Source: Psoroptes ovis (Eukaryota > Arthropoda > Arachnida > Sarcoptiformes > Psoroptidae). Taken from it: DNA of 64,000 bases. Below are positions 13,783-26,965 of the stretch, in pieces (the first letter of the stretch is position 1; the number at the start of each line of letters is the position of its first letter). A program made the translations under genes and the position numbers. The stretch lies in assembly GCA_002943765.1 (NCBI GenBank), contig PQWQ01000007.1, forward strand, positions 1,552,501-1,616,500. The letters run 5' to 3'. Under the pieces are notes generated by a model. It did no database searches, was not told the origin of the DNA, and worked only from the letters and a program-made list of their open reading frames with translations.

Positions 13783-16434
13783 ATGAAATACTCTTCATAT
13801 TTGAGCCGTATCTATCCATATATTGTGATTATCATTTCTATTTGTTTAGCTTTCCACAATTCACTTGACTGTGATTTTACCTTTGATGATACATCGGCCA
13901 TCTTACAAAATCGTTATGTTCATATTAATGAAACTGATTGGTTTCAAGTGTTCAATGTTGATTATTGGGGTACACCGATCCATAGTGAACATAGCCATAA
14001 ATCATATCGACCATTAACATCGTTGACATTTCGATGGAATCATTATTTATGGCCCAGTAATAATAACAAAACAAAAGACGCATATGGATTTCATTTGGTC
14101 AATATTATTATTCATTCATTTGTATCCATAATGTGTTTTGAATTATTGAAAATTATTTTAAATCAACAAAATCAATGGACAGCTTGTTTGTTTACAATTT
14201 ATTTTGCCATTCATCCAATCAAGTGTGAAGCAGTGACAAGTATTGTTGGCCGAGCTGAATTGCTATGTACATTTTTCATATTGATCTCATTATTTTCTTA
14301 TTTCAAAGCTTCATATTTCTGTTTCGTCGTGTCAACTTTATTAGCTTTATTTTCTAAAGAACAAGGAATGACAATACCATTAATATTGATTGCTATTGAA
14401 GGTCATATATTCATTCATCAGTTCAGGACAATGAAACATTTACCCATATGCCAAAGAATATTCAATCGCACAATCTTCAAAATTATAACGTTAATCATTT
14501 TCACTGCAGCATTGATTGGCTTGAGAATCTATTTAACAGGATCATCACTACCCATATTTACTAAATTTGATAATCCAGCTTCATTCGAAGAAAGTCCAAC
14601 ACGCCAACTTACTTATAATTTTCTTTTACCTTTAAATGTTGGATTGATGTTATGGCCAAAATGGTTATGTGCTGATTGGACTATGAATTCAATTCCTTTG
14701 GTGAAAACATTTGATGATCCACGTAATGCTTGGACTGCATTATTCTATTTTGTTTTTCTGATTTTCGGTTGTCGATCATTTTTTTCGGCCATAGGCAGCA
14801 CACAATCAAAATTATCAAATGAATTTGACATTAAACGCTACAATCTTTCGATTGCATTAATACTCATTGTGATTCCATTCATTCCAGCATCAAATTTATT
14901 TTTTCCAGTTGGTTTTGTAATTGCTGAACGAGTTCTATACACGCCAAGTATTGGATTCACTTTATTACTAGCCATTGGTTGGCTTAGAATTCGGGATTAT
15001 TTTTCAAGATCAAAATTTCTAAGATTTTTATTGAACATTTCAACAATACTGATGCTGGTCATACTTGCATTGCGTACTTATGAAAGAAATCAAGATTGGC
15101 AAAATGATTTAACATTATTCCAATCTGGCATCAAAGTTAATCCGAATAATGCAAAATTATATAATAATATTGGACATTACTATGAACGTTTAGGTCAATG
15201 GTCAAATGCAATTAATTATTTTCGTCAAGCAGCTCAAAAAGATCGTGAAGACATTGGCGCAGAACTGAATGTGGCACGATCATTAATTAAACTTAATCGT
15301 TTAAAAGAAGCTGAAGATTTATTATGGTCAATAAAACCACGTGTACGTTCATCAATCATGAAAAATCGAATGATACCACATTATTTAAATATTTGGATAA
15401 ATCTTGCGCATGTAATCAGTATGAATCAAACAAGATTACATGAAGCAGAAAATTTATATCAAGAAGTCCTTTCGATTCGAAATGATTTTGTTGATGCATA
15501 CATAAATCTTGGTGAACTTTATATACGTAAAAATTTATTTGATCAAGCACGTGAAACATATGAAAATGCATTAAATCGTGCACGCTACATTGATGATGGT
15601 AAAAAAGCTGATCTCCATTATAATTTAGCAATTGTAAAATCATTGAAATTAGATAATCAACAACAAAAACCTAATCGTAAAAAATTAGAATCAATATTGA
15701 CCGAAATAGCTGAAGATTTAATATCAGCAATCAAAATTAATCGTGAACATCGTGAAGCGATAATCAATTTAGCAATATTACTACAACGGCCAGAATTTCC
15801 ATCAAATAATCAAAGTGAATATCGTCGATTCGCTATCGATTCATTGAAAAGTTATTCGAAAAGTAATGAATTAGAATCATTTCAATTTAATATTGCCATT
15901 ACATTATTAGATCTTGGCGGCGCTACAAATCGAATGATGGCAATCAATCATTTTAAGCGAGCAACCGAATTGAAACCAGATTATCGTAGTGCATTATATA
16001 ATCTTGCATTATTGTATTATGATTTTAAAGATTATGAACAATCATTATTCTATTTAAATCGTACACTTGAACATCATTCAAATTATACAAAAGCATTATT
16101 ATTGACGGCAGATATTTATAGCCGTATGGGACGATTAGATGATACTGAAAAGGTAAATCAATATATAAACAAAATAAAGAAAAACAAAAATCATTTTTGT
16201 CTTATTTATTTGAAATGTCGTTTATATAAAAATAATAATAATTTTTTCATTTTTCATTTCAATCAATCACTTAAATTACATTAGACATATACCAAAGTGC
16301 TGGAAATGGATAATCATAATTTTGAAGCTATACATAATCTATGTCAAATATATAAACGATTACAACGTAAAAGAGAGCAAGAAAAATGTACGGCCATGTT
16401 GAATGAATTGAATAGTTTCAAGTCTATTATGTGA
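13783..16434 (+). CDS. TMTC3: TMTC3-like ER O-mannosyltransferase
   Basis: Two exons (13783-16152 and 16285-16434) encode about 839 residues. TMTC proteins are ER multi-pass enzymes that O-mannosylate cadherin domains and carry TPR repeats in the lumen. Seen here: a luminal loop with DCDFTFDDTSAILQN and SHKSYRPLTSLTFRW, HPIKCEAVTSIVGRAELL, an FSKEQGMT loop, and DNPASFEESPTRQLTYNFLL followed by CADWTMNSIPLV. Then comes IPASNLFFPVGFVIAERVLY, and TPR repeats from about residue 445 (NPNNAKLYNNIGHYYERLGQ) to the end. The wording of several loops is closest to what I recall of TMTC3, but TMTC4 is also similar. The intron acceptor at 16283-16284 keeps phase 0. An AATAAA at 16610-16615 would carry the 3' UTR across the last exon of the convergent bHLH gene. 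Confidence 0.88.
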
Positions 16435-16545
16435 TATACAATGTCAAATTTGTACGGTACTTTATACTTACTTTCAAAATCGATATTGATTACGATTCGT
16501 GGGTGAAATTCGGATTCAAATCAATAATCATTCCATTGAATTAAT

Positions 16546-19500
16546 CTATTCATTAATTATTTGTTGTAATTGTTTTATATATTTGATTGTCATTCTATAT
16601 GTGTAATGTAATAAATGTCTAAATTAAATACAAACAAACAAAAAATTATATTGATAATCATAAATACCTTAAAGCTTCAATTTTCGATACACGTTTACCA
16701 TGTAAATGTTTCGGTTTAATATATGGTAAACGATTACGTAACATGTCGAATGCACGATTCATATCTTTCATACGAGTACGTTCACGTAGACAAGCATTTT
16801 TTCTTTGTTCATCTTTGTTATGGTTCTGGTTATTATTTGTGATTGTCGATTTAGACGATAATGATGATGATAATGACGATTGATTCAATTGAAATGATGA
16901 ATTCAATTCCTTGTTTGAATAATAAATAATGTCATTTGTGCATTTATTTTGATTATTATCAATTTGACCATCACAATTATCATTATTATTATTATTATTG
17001 ATCATAAATGTTGTCCATAATAATTCATTTGATTGATTATTTGCGTGCTGTTGATCATTATTATCATAATGTGTCCATTGTTGATTGGTTGGTGCCATAA
17101 CATTTCCAGGTAATTCTTTTGGCCATTTACGTTGATCATTTGACATCGATTTTATTGTTGTCGTTGTTGCTGATGGTGATGCTGTTGATGCTGGTACATG
17201 TCTGGATAGCCAATATAGATTTTGCAACCAACGATTATTGCTTGAATAATCATAATGATTATCATTGTATCCATCAGCATCATCATCATTATTATTATTA
17301 TTATTGTTTAATATATCATTACCGGTATTATGATGATAATAATAATAATAATTACGATTATCGTCGTTTTTATTGAAAATTTCAATTGTAGATGGATTAT
17401 TACATGGATACAAATATAAATTATTATCATCGTTAAACAATACTATATCATTGCTACTATTATTGTTATTACTAATGTTATTTACTGATAATTCATCACC
17501 AGAATCGTGATCAATATTGATATTAGAATTATAACAATTATTATTATTATTATTATCATCAATACAATTATTCAATGATTGAAGCATATGAATATTATAA
17601 TCATCATCATCATCCTCGGCATCATAATTATTATCATCTGCCGTAGTATTATTTGTACCATACATGTGTTTATTATTTGGTTCATCATTATTATTATTAT
17701 TATTTTGATAATAAGTTAATTGTTGCTGTTGCTGTTGCTGATGTTGTTGTCGATCTAAATTATGGCTATGACTTATTGAAAATAAAACGAAAAAATTTGA
17801 ATAATAATAACATAATTAGTGTATTAATCGTTCCAGGAACAAGCCTAAATAATTTTTAATTTGAAAATTGAAAATTTTCATTCCATAAGTCCACATACGA
17901 TCCATACATCACAATTGGGTAAAAATAATTATCAGAAAAGAAAAACTTTATTATTTTTTTGTACGTACATTCTTGTACAATCAAAATGGACCATTTGATG
18001 TATTTATAATAACAATAACGATTTATAATCATTCATCCATCAAATAACAATGAATTTTAGGGGAAAGTAAAGCATGTATACAAAGAAATTGTTTATTTTT
18101 CTGTTATGAGTCCGCAACAACAACAACAACTAAATTCATTTTTTAAAGAATTTCCTCCAAGAAGAAGAAGAAATCATCATCATTAATAAGTGATTATTAC
18201 TAAACAGTGACGACATTTAAACAATTTTCGGGAGAAAATAATAAGAAAATAAATTTGTTTCCATGTTTTGAATGGAGAAATGAAGAAGAAACGAAAAAAA
18301 TACCGGAAATTTTTGTCCATTCTGACCAACAGCAACAACAAGTATTTAATGAATGATGATAATGTTGTTGATGTTGATGCTTGATGTTGCTGCGAATTGG
18401 TCGAATGATGAATACACACACACACACACTCACACAAGTTAAATTAATGAATGGCCAATTTTCTCATAAACAAAACTTATGCAACTTATGTCCATTCATT
18501 TATTTATTTATTTATTTATTTATTCATTTACAAGGTATGCCCATGAAGCATATTGGCGTGTTTGTTGTTGGTTTAATGTTTTAGTTGGTTTTGAGTTGGC
18601 TAAGATATTAAATTATGATTTACCATCAATCTACATATGTACAAACAACAGCCGAACCAACAAATCTTTGTTCGAAAAATGGTTTCCTGAATGTTTTTCG
18701 AAATTTTTGGGAGATTCGAAATTCATAATTCAAACACCATCATTCATTTGATGCGTTTGCAAAGTTTGAAAAGCTGGCGCACCATTCATTCAATTGCTCA
18801 AGGTGGGTGTGATCCTCTGAAAACATTTAGATTTTGATCATCTTTTTCGTTCTTTGAAATTTATGAATTTTTCTTTTGAAAAACTAAACTCATGCTGTTA
18901 TTACTCATTATCTTTAGTTAGGTTTGTTTGTTTGTTTGTGAAGATGTTTCACTTTTACTCTCTTTTTTTTCTTTGGATGTTGGTAAGTTTGTTTGTTGAT
19001 GAGTGAATGATTATGATGTGATACACGAGGATAAATACACGGGTTTAATTGTTTAAACAATTATTCAAAAAAAGAACTGAAAGGAATCAACATCATTGTT
19101 GAAGATGTTGTTTGTTCACATCTTTTTTCTTTTGTTGGTGGTGGGGGTGTGTGTGGGGCACAGATAGAGCACATTAATTTAATTCATCATTCATTCATAT
19201 TTCCATATATTCAAAGGAGTGTCATACACACATATACAACCAAATATCAAATGGTACATTTCCATGTTGAATGAATGGATGGATGATATTAATTAATGCA
19301 ATTTTAACTCATTTTCTTACCCATTACACTTTCTTATCGTCTTATCTCTTGTTCATGACATATTTTTTTTCTGTTCCTTTGTTTATCATTCATTCATCCA
19401 CTCATTTCTTTGAATTTTGAGTTCTCAGATTCAAATTTTCAATAAATGAACACCATTAATTATAATGATGAGAAATTAAATAATGGGTTGTCCGTAAAGT

Positions 19501-20505
19501 TCTTGCCGATTTTCGAATGTGAATATCATTGATTTATACGCCAAAACTTTTCGGACAATTCATTATTTTCAAAAGAAAATTTAAAACATTTACCATTGAA
19601 TCATTGATGGTTGTAACTGCTGCTGCTGATGATGATGATTATGATTATGATTATCATAATTTAAATAATTCAAATAATAATAATAATCATTAAAATTATC
19701 ATTATTAAAATAATAATTGTCATTAACAGCATATAATAATTGTTTTTCTGGTTCATCTTCATCTTCTTCTCCAACTTTCTCTTGTTGTTGCTGTTGTTGT
19801 TGCCGTCGATGATTGTCCATCATTTTAGCTTCCTCGATGTTGCCTCGATTATCATTATTATAATCGTTCGATGTTACTACACCATTATCGTTGTTGATGG
19901 TGTTGATGTTGTTGTTGACAATACAACTCATAGATGATGGTAATAATTCATTCGAAACATGTTCATTTTTTAAATTATCATCTGAATTAGATGATGGCAT
20001 TTGTATTGTTGTTGTCGCTGTTGCTGTTGTCGTCGTCGTTGTCAATGCTGATATTGAATTTAGTTTGACCGATACAATTTTATCATCATTATCCATACAA
20101 TAATCATTGTAATAATAATGATTGTCATTATGTTCGTTTGTTATTATTGTCATTTTGTCAATGTTTTCATCATGTTTTGTTGATATTTGTTGTTGTTGTG
20201 GCGATTGTTGTTGAATGATAATTGATTCGTTGACAATTTGTTCAACTAACAATTGTTCATCAGATAATTCAGTGACAACATTATCGACATTTGTCAAATC
20301 ATCGTTGGCTACTGAAATTTCGGTAGAAATGATAAATGAAATTACTTTGTATAAAAAAATTTACTTTTTCTTTTCTTAAATCAAATCAAATTTGCTTACC
20401 ATTATCTTCGGTGGCCGAAATTGTTGGTGTAGGAAATTCTTCGGTCAATCGAGCTACGGCATCCATTTCGATGTCAAATTTTGAAATGAACGAACGAAAT
20501 TTCAT
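16546..20505 (-). CDS. bHLH transcription factor with C-terminal domain
   Basis: Four-exon model (20505-20400, 20311-19594, 17771-16668, 16594-16546), all GT-AG and in phase, about 658 residues. A second in-frame ATG lies at 20466. The basic region and helix 1 (RKNACLRERTRMKDMNRAFD) end exon 3. The loop is YIKPKHLHGKR. Helix 2 begins SKIEALR and is completed only on the 49-nt last exon (MTIKYIKQLQQIINE, then stop). The acceptor for that exon is at 16595-16596. Group A bHLH proteins bind E-boxes as dimers, usually with Daughterless/E proteins. The ERTRM-DMNRAFD basic part resembles the insect Sage/Mesp-like group from memory, so the symbol is left blank. About 590 residues before the domain are low-complexity Asn, Gln, His, Asp and Tyr with no other domain. 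The domain at the extreme C-terminus and the 1.8-kb second intron, which holds a mariner-like MITE, are unusual here. Confidence 0.82.
17772..19593. other. Large intron of the bHLH gene
   Basis: Intron 2 of the bHLH gene, 1822 bp, far longer than neighbouring introns. It has CAA repeats near 18115, a CA run near 18417-18433, a TTTA tetranucleotide run at about 18496-18524, and a short mariner-like element at 19483-19563. Several short open frames occur, but none is convincing as a gene. Confidence 0.6.
19483..19563. mobile_element. Mariner-like MITE, copy 1
   Basis: An 81-bp element flanked by TA on both sides (19481-19482 and 19564-19565), the target typical of Tc1/mariner. The left end is ATGGGTTGTCCGTAAAGTT and the right end, read on the other strand, is ATGAATTGTCCGAAAAGTT, so the terminal inverted repeats match over about 16 of 19 positions. 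The left end continues CTTGCCGATTTTC, as in mellifera-type mariners (from memory). There is no room for a transposase. It lies inside the bHLH intron. Confidence 0.7.
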
Positions 20506-21263
20506 AATCAATCCATTTTATTAAATTATTTCTATTTTTCAAATTATGGATTATTATTTATCAATCGAATTGATATTTTTCATACATCAGAGCTTGTCAT
20601 TTTGTAGCTCTCGTTCATTTTTTATTCATTTTGTTTAATTCAACTACGTGAACGAATATGAATAATACCAACATGTGTTTTTGAAATTGATAGTGATATC
20701 ATTTCAGATATTAACATTGTATTACCAGTGTATTTGATTGATTGATTCCAAAGCCAAAGCCAGAAAAAATTATGTCAAATATATTATCGATAATGATAAC
20801 AATCAACAAATATTGTTTTATTGTAACCATTTTTTTAAAGGTATTTAGGCTTATCTCAGTTTCAATCATTTCGATCATTCGGTGATTCATACCATTGAAT
20901 CATATATCTCCTAATACGAATTTGAAATAATACACGAAACCATTTATTACCATTTTTCAGGCATCAAATTTTCCGTTTCATTCATTTTACCTGCAAAATT
21001 TTTCAATTTTCAAATCAAACATTCAAACAAAAAAAAAATCATTATTTTTACATGTGACAGGTTACTAATACTAATAATACTAATAATAATAGTGGATGGG
21101 ATTGAAAAATGGTAGAGTTTATTGTGTGCGATTCATGTGTGTGTTTTATGGATGTTTATCGTGGAATAAAATGAAAAAAATGAATAAATGAAAAATGTTG
21201 TAAAATGTTAGGTTTTAAAGCAACACACCTTTGAATTTTCATTCATTTTTACTTCATGTTTTG

Positions 21264-21268
<5 letters not shown>

Positions 21269-21295
<27 letters not shown>
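21269..21295. repeat. Poly-T tract (27 nt)
   Basis: An uninterrupted run of 27 T. No retroelement sequence was recognised next to it, so it is recorded only as a homopolymer. Confidence 0.9.
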
Positions 21296-22048
21296 GGTTT
21301 GAAATAAATTAAAATAAAATAGAAAATGTATTAATGACATGTAAATAGATTAAATTTTATTTCGTTCAAATGAAAAAAAAAATAGATGATCATTATTGTT
21401 GTTCTTCCTTGTCGAAGGGCTATACATCCTGTTATAATAAATCAATGAATGATCTGGTTGAATCAAAAAAATGGTTAATTGTTTAAAAAACTAAAAAAAA
21501 TAAAGATGAACAAAGATGAGACACGTAAAATATGATCAGTACTCATAGATTTACTATTAACACTGATGAGTACGATGATGATATTAATCGATTTCTATTC
21601 AAATGAATTGTCAAGAAAAATTACAATTAGCCAAGATCCGTTGAAGATCCAGTGCTTTTTTGATGGAAATCAAGCAAAATTTGCAAAAATTTCTATAGAA
21701 ACGATTGAAATCAACCGAAGATTTCATATCAAGTGACAGGTCATTGTCTTTTGGTAATTTTGAAAAAAAAAAAATTGATTCAAATTTTCTTTTCTTCATT
21801 TGATTGGAAAAATGAATGCCCGAAGATGATCATTTCATTGTCCATCATTCAACCAATGCAAGTGACGCAAGTGCAATGAGTAACGGTCAATGGTCTTGTC
21901 TAACTCTAATTTTCTATTAGGAGTTTTCAATTTTTGAAAATTTTAAATTTTTTTATTGAAAATTTAATTAAAAATAGAAAAATTCAATTCCAACCGTCAA
22001 ATTCGAAATATTAAAATTCAAAATTGGTCAAAAAAAACAAAAAAAAAC

Positions 22049-22070
22049 TTATCGTATCAAGATACGATAA
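22049..22070. repeat. Short perfect palindrome
   Basis: TTATCGTATC, then AA, then GATACGATAA: a perfect inverted repeat with 10-bp arms in intergenic DNA. It could be a dimeric transcription-factor site or chance in AT-rich sequence. Confidence 0.6.
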
Positions 22071-23731
22071 TTGATTTGTAATACCTCTTGGAAAAGCCAA
22101 CGAAATTTGTTTCAAATTTCAAAAATTTAAATTTTTTAAAATTTTTTTATTTAAAACAATGAAAATGAACAATCGGATACAAATTGCATACAAATTTAGT
22201 TCCATCAATTTAAACTAACGAAAGAGTTGAATAAATCAATTTGAATAAGTAACAAATTTAATTATTTTATAAGGAAATATACTCCAACACACAATCGTAC
22301 AAATCGTATTTATCTCATAGAAACATTTGTGTGTATATCAAAAAATAGAAATATAAAAATATGAATATGAATAAGCATAATAGAGAAAACAATTAATAAT
22401 GCAAAAAATACATTAAAAAACTTAAGAAAAAAACAATTAATGAAATATTTCTGGAAGGATTCACCAAAGAAGAAAGTAATTGATGAAGAAATTCGAATGA
22501 AATCTTGAAATTATTCAAAGATAATAATTTAACTAAGTTTATGATTGAGAGAATGAAAGTGGCAAAAGAAAGTAGAAAGTAAAAACAATTAATAAAATAC
22601 AAATGATCCGATGATCAATCAATCAATTGATCAATGAATAAATCAATTGATGATCAAAAGAAAATTGTATATCTTAGCATGCGGTAATCGTATAAATAAA
22701 AAAAAATCAAGATTGAATATTTGTTCCACCGCAATAATTACAGGAGAATGAAAATTTGAATAAAGTAATTTTGGCGCCGAGCAATGAATGCCGATCGATG
22801 GATTAAAGAATATGAGATTAATGATCGATCGATTTGGAAATTGAATTATTGGAATAAGAGAATTATTCGGCAAATGATTAATGATAACAATAAGATATAA
22901 AAAATGGAGATGCTTTGGAATGGATTAATGTTGTAATGGGTTAAATGACAGATGAATATCGATATGGACAATTCATTTGACAGATTGGCTTGTCTTTTGT
23001 TTTCCTTTATATTTCAATAATTGTCAATGTAACCGGTGTATTGTAATTGATGATAATAATTAAAATAATGACAAATTGAAAATTATTAATAATAATTAAA
23101 TGTATGAAAATGATTAGAAATGAATAATGGATTCAAATGTTCAATGTAAGAATGACTGAATGTAATGAACAAAGAGTTTAATGGAAATTGAATGTAAAGA
23201 ATAAATGTGATTGGCCGCAGGATTTTTTTTCATTTCATTTCATAATGGAATTTAGGGTAAATATGAGAGGTATAAGGAGATGATGATAATAATATGATAA
23301 TGTAATAATAGTAAGAAATGAAAAGTATGTAATGAAATGATGAAAGAAAATGAAATTACAAAAAAAAAATGGAATGAAAATTATTCAAAGATAATTGATT
23401 AATTAATTGCAAGGAGAATGAAAAAAATAATGAATTAAAATTTGATAAAATCTTGAACAATGTTAATGATGATGATGATGATGATAATTTGATTTAATTT
23501 GATTTGAACTAAGAAACGAAGATACACGAAATCGTTAAATGCTCTTTTTCTTATCTCAAACACCATTCGTCATAATACTTCGAACAATTGACCAATCATG
23601 AATACATGTGATACAATAAAATGATCATAGTATTCGTTCGGAGGTATGTGAACATCGCGGGGAATCGATGATAATAATTTGTGTTCGCCATTATCAACCA
23701 TGATGTTTTGTTTTTTAATTTAGAATAATTA

Positions 23732-26240
23732 TCACTTTTTATTAATTGATTTATTAATTTTATTTTTTCGACCAGATGATGATGATGATGATGATCTATC
23801 TTCGATCGTCATCGGATATGATGGTGATATTGATCTAATTGGATTATGGTCACGATGATGATTTGATTTTCTGACTAATAATGATGATGATGGCTTTCTA
23901 TATGATAATGATGATGATGGTGATATCATTGATTGTGATGATTTTTTCATCATCATCATCGATGATGATGACGACGGTACATTTTTCATCGGTTTAAATG
24001 TCATTGGTTCAGATTTAATATTTGATGTTGATCCACGTACTGGTTCAATGATTGCTTTAATTTTCGATGCTTCTGTGGACAGTTTTTCATCATTATCTGT
24101 TGCTGCAATTATTGCTATTCTAAATTCAGTATTACCATTATTATTATTATTTTTATTATTGATGCTATCATAATTATCCAAATCATCATGTACCGATGTT
24201 GAACTATCTTGATTCGATGTTGCTGATGATACATATGGATCATCTATAAATGATGATGATGGATAATCAGTATATTGACGATGATATGATGATTGTTCTG
24301 GTGATGATGAAAATGATGATGACGTTGGTGATGATGAATATGGCTCATGATTATTATTTTGATGATGATCATATGTATCAACATATGTATTAGATGTGAG
24401 TAAGGATAATGATGATGATGATGATGGTTTATTAATAGATGTCATTTCAATTACGCCATCATTATTTGTATTGGTGATTGTATTTTCATTTCGATTTGAA
24501 TCATAATTATTTGAATAATGATAAACATTATTTTCATTATTATTATGATGATGATGATAAGCATTATTATCATTATTATAATTATCTGTATAATGATGAT
24601 TATGATTATTGTTATGTGATGATATCGATTCATGATAATTATAATGATGATGTTGATGATGATGATAATCCAATGGTTTCACTTCATTCGTAGCGTATGT
24701 TTTACCAAATGATGATGATGATTCTGATTGATAATTTAATGGTTGAAAATTATTATGATGATAATCATGATGATGATAATTGTGCGGATGCGGATGTTGA
24801 TGATGTGGATGATGATGATGATGATGATTATAATTTTCATTATTACGATAATCATGATTTGGTGATGGTGGTGAATGTGGTGCAGAATTATCAATACTAT
24901 ATTCATTTGATCGATATGTTGATGGCGAAGAAGAAGAAGAAGAAGAAGAAGAAGATGGTGAATTTCTACCATAATTTTTAATCGGTTGAAAACCATTTGT
25001 TTCACTATATGATGATGGTCTTGCCATATAATGATTATCGTTGATATTTGTTGAATGATGATTATGATTATGATGTTGATGATAACTATTATCATTGAAA
25101 TGAGGCGTAGAAACTGATGGTGTTCGATCATCAGAACCAATGGTAACATAAATTGCTCTTGTACCAGAATTATTGTTGTTGGCATTCAAATTATTGCGAT
25201 GTGGTTGCTTTGATGCTACAAAATGTTTTGCGCCTGCTGTTGCTGAATGATGTTTATTCGAACCAGATGCAGCATAATCGCCCATATATCCACCATTACC
25301 AGAACCACCACCACCACCGCCGCCGTCATATCCATCTTCATTTCCCATGTCAGCTCCATAAGTACCGTCGCCTAAGCTATCTCCATAAGCTTCAGAATAT
25401 CCACCACCGCCACCGCCTCCATCATATCCACCGCCTCCTCCGCCCCCATAAGGCATTCCGTAAGCACTATTAACAGTACTGCTATAACTACCAACTCCGC
25501 CATAATCACCACCACCACCACCTCCTCCTGAATAGCCACCACCGCCGCCATCATTACCATAATCATCAAATGTGACTTTATCACCTGGACCAACATAACC
25601 ATTTGTAACTGGTTGAGAAGTGTGAGCTCCAGTCACATATTCACCGCCACCACCTCCTCCTCCTGAATATCCACCACCACCACCTCCTCCGGAATAACCA
25701 CCGCCACCACCGCCTCCTCCGGAATATCCGCCACCACCGCCTCCACCACCATAATCATCACTATATTCATCAATATCATAAATATCGCTACCAGAACCTC
25801 CATAAGAACCACCATAACCATAATCACTCATCATTGGATATGATTGCTGATAATTGTATTCATATTTTGGATGTTCATATTCTTCACGTATTTTAAATCT
25901 AAAAATTTGAATTATTAGAATTTCAATATTTTTTCAAATATCAAACATTTTGAACAAATTGAATTAATTCCAATGATTTTTTAAAAATGAACACTTACTC
26001 AAATGGTATCGGTATCGGTATAGGAAGTATACCGAATTTTGGTTTCATTTTTTTCTTTGCCAATGCATACATCAGCATTAATGTTTTCATTTTATCTTTA
26101 CTTAACATTTTCATAATCATTTTTTTCATTGCAAATGTTTGTTGTACATGATGTTGCAACAATAATTGAATTGAAAATATAACAATTAAACATAATGCAG
26201 TATTACTGCATTTATTACCAATCCATCTGATGGTCAACAT
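23732..26240 (-). CDS. Secreted Gly/Ser/His-rich low-complexity protein
   Basis: Two exons (26240-25999 and 25898-23732, phase 2 junction) encode about 802 residues. Exon 1 codes a cationic start, a hydrophobic segment (ALCLIVIFSIQLLLQ) that fits a signal peptide or anchor, a Lys/Met-rich stretch, and GILPIPIPIPFE. The second exon begins with a charged Tyr-rich linker. It then has blocks of Tyr-Ser-Gly with poly-Gly (SGGGGGGGYSGG) over residues 110-290, His/Asn/Tyr-rich sequence with poly-His, and Ser-rich stretches with poly-Ser ending in a Lys-rich tail. The layout resembles arthropod cuticle, silk or cement-type structural proteins, several of which carry a Lys-rich plus (IP)n leader; this is inference. 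Much of the Ser, His and Asn is coded by GAT/ATG-type microsatellites. No enzymatic domain is seen. Confidence 0.75.
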
Positions 26241-26965
26241 TTTGTTTTTGATTTATATTTTTAATTTGATTCAATTTGATTTTTATTTTGATTGATTAAT
26301 AATTAGAAACGATCGAGAGCCACTTAAAAAACGCAAACACATACACACTATTTTATTTATTGACAGAATTTTGTTTATTCTTTGAATATGATGTTGATGA
26401 CGATTATTCTTTGTTGATTTTCGAAGAAATACTTGAAGATTATCGGGGGAAAAAATCAACGATAATCGATTACATGGTGATATTTATCATCAGTTTGATT
26501 GACAATCATTCAATATTGAGAATACATTGAATCACATTAGAAAAATTTGAGAAAAATTCAATGAACAAAATTTTGTTGGAAAAATCAAAATCTACTTGTT
26601 GATTCATTCATTTCGCAAGCATAATACATACTGGTGATCATTTTTCATATTTCGGTTATATTTTATATGCAAAAAATGGTATAAAATCATTTGGAAATGA
26701 AATGAAAATTTTTTTTTAAATTCAAATTTTCATTTTCCATGATGAAGAAGAGTCAAAAATAAGATTCTCTTAACATCTTTCGACGATGTTCAATGATCAT
26801 CATCTTTGATGATGGTAATCACCGAGAAAACAAACAAACACAATGTGTGTGTGTTTTTTGGTTGAACACAATTGAAAATTGAGAGTGTTTTTTCTTTATT
26901 TGTTCGGTGAACAACTGTGAATCAGTGAAATGTATGAATCAGTGAATAAATGAGAAAATGCCTAA

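Larger units (their letters stand above)
20506..23731. other. Intergenic region without supported gene
   Basis: About 3.2 kb between the bHLH start and the 3' end of the Gly-rich gene. It holds the bHLH promoter side, a 27-T homopolymer at 21269-21295, and a perfect 10-bp inverted repeat with a 2-bp loop at 22049-22070. GAT repeats lie near 23468-23485. Minus-strand frames at 22393-22602 and 22643-22873 are AT-driven and match nothing I recognise. The sequence adjoining 23732 is probably 3' UTR. Confidence 0.55.

Noticed and set aside
24451..25600. Long Ile/His/Met frames on both strands within the Gly-rich gene
   Set aside because: Shadow frames of trinucleotide repeats; only the frame with signal sequence and in-phase exon 1 is credible.
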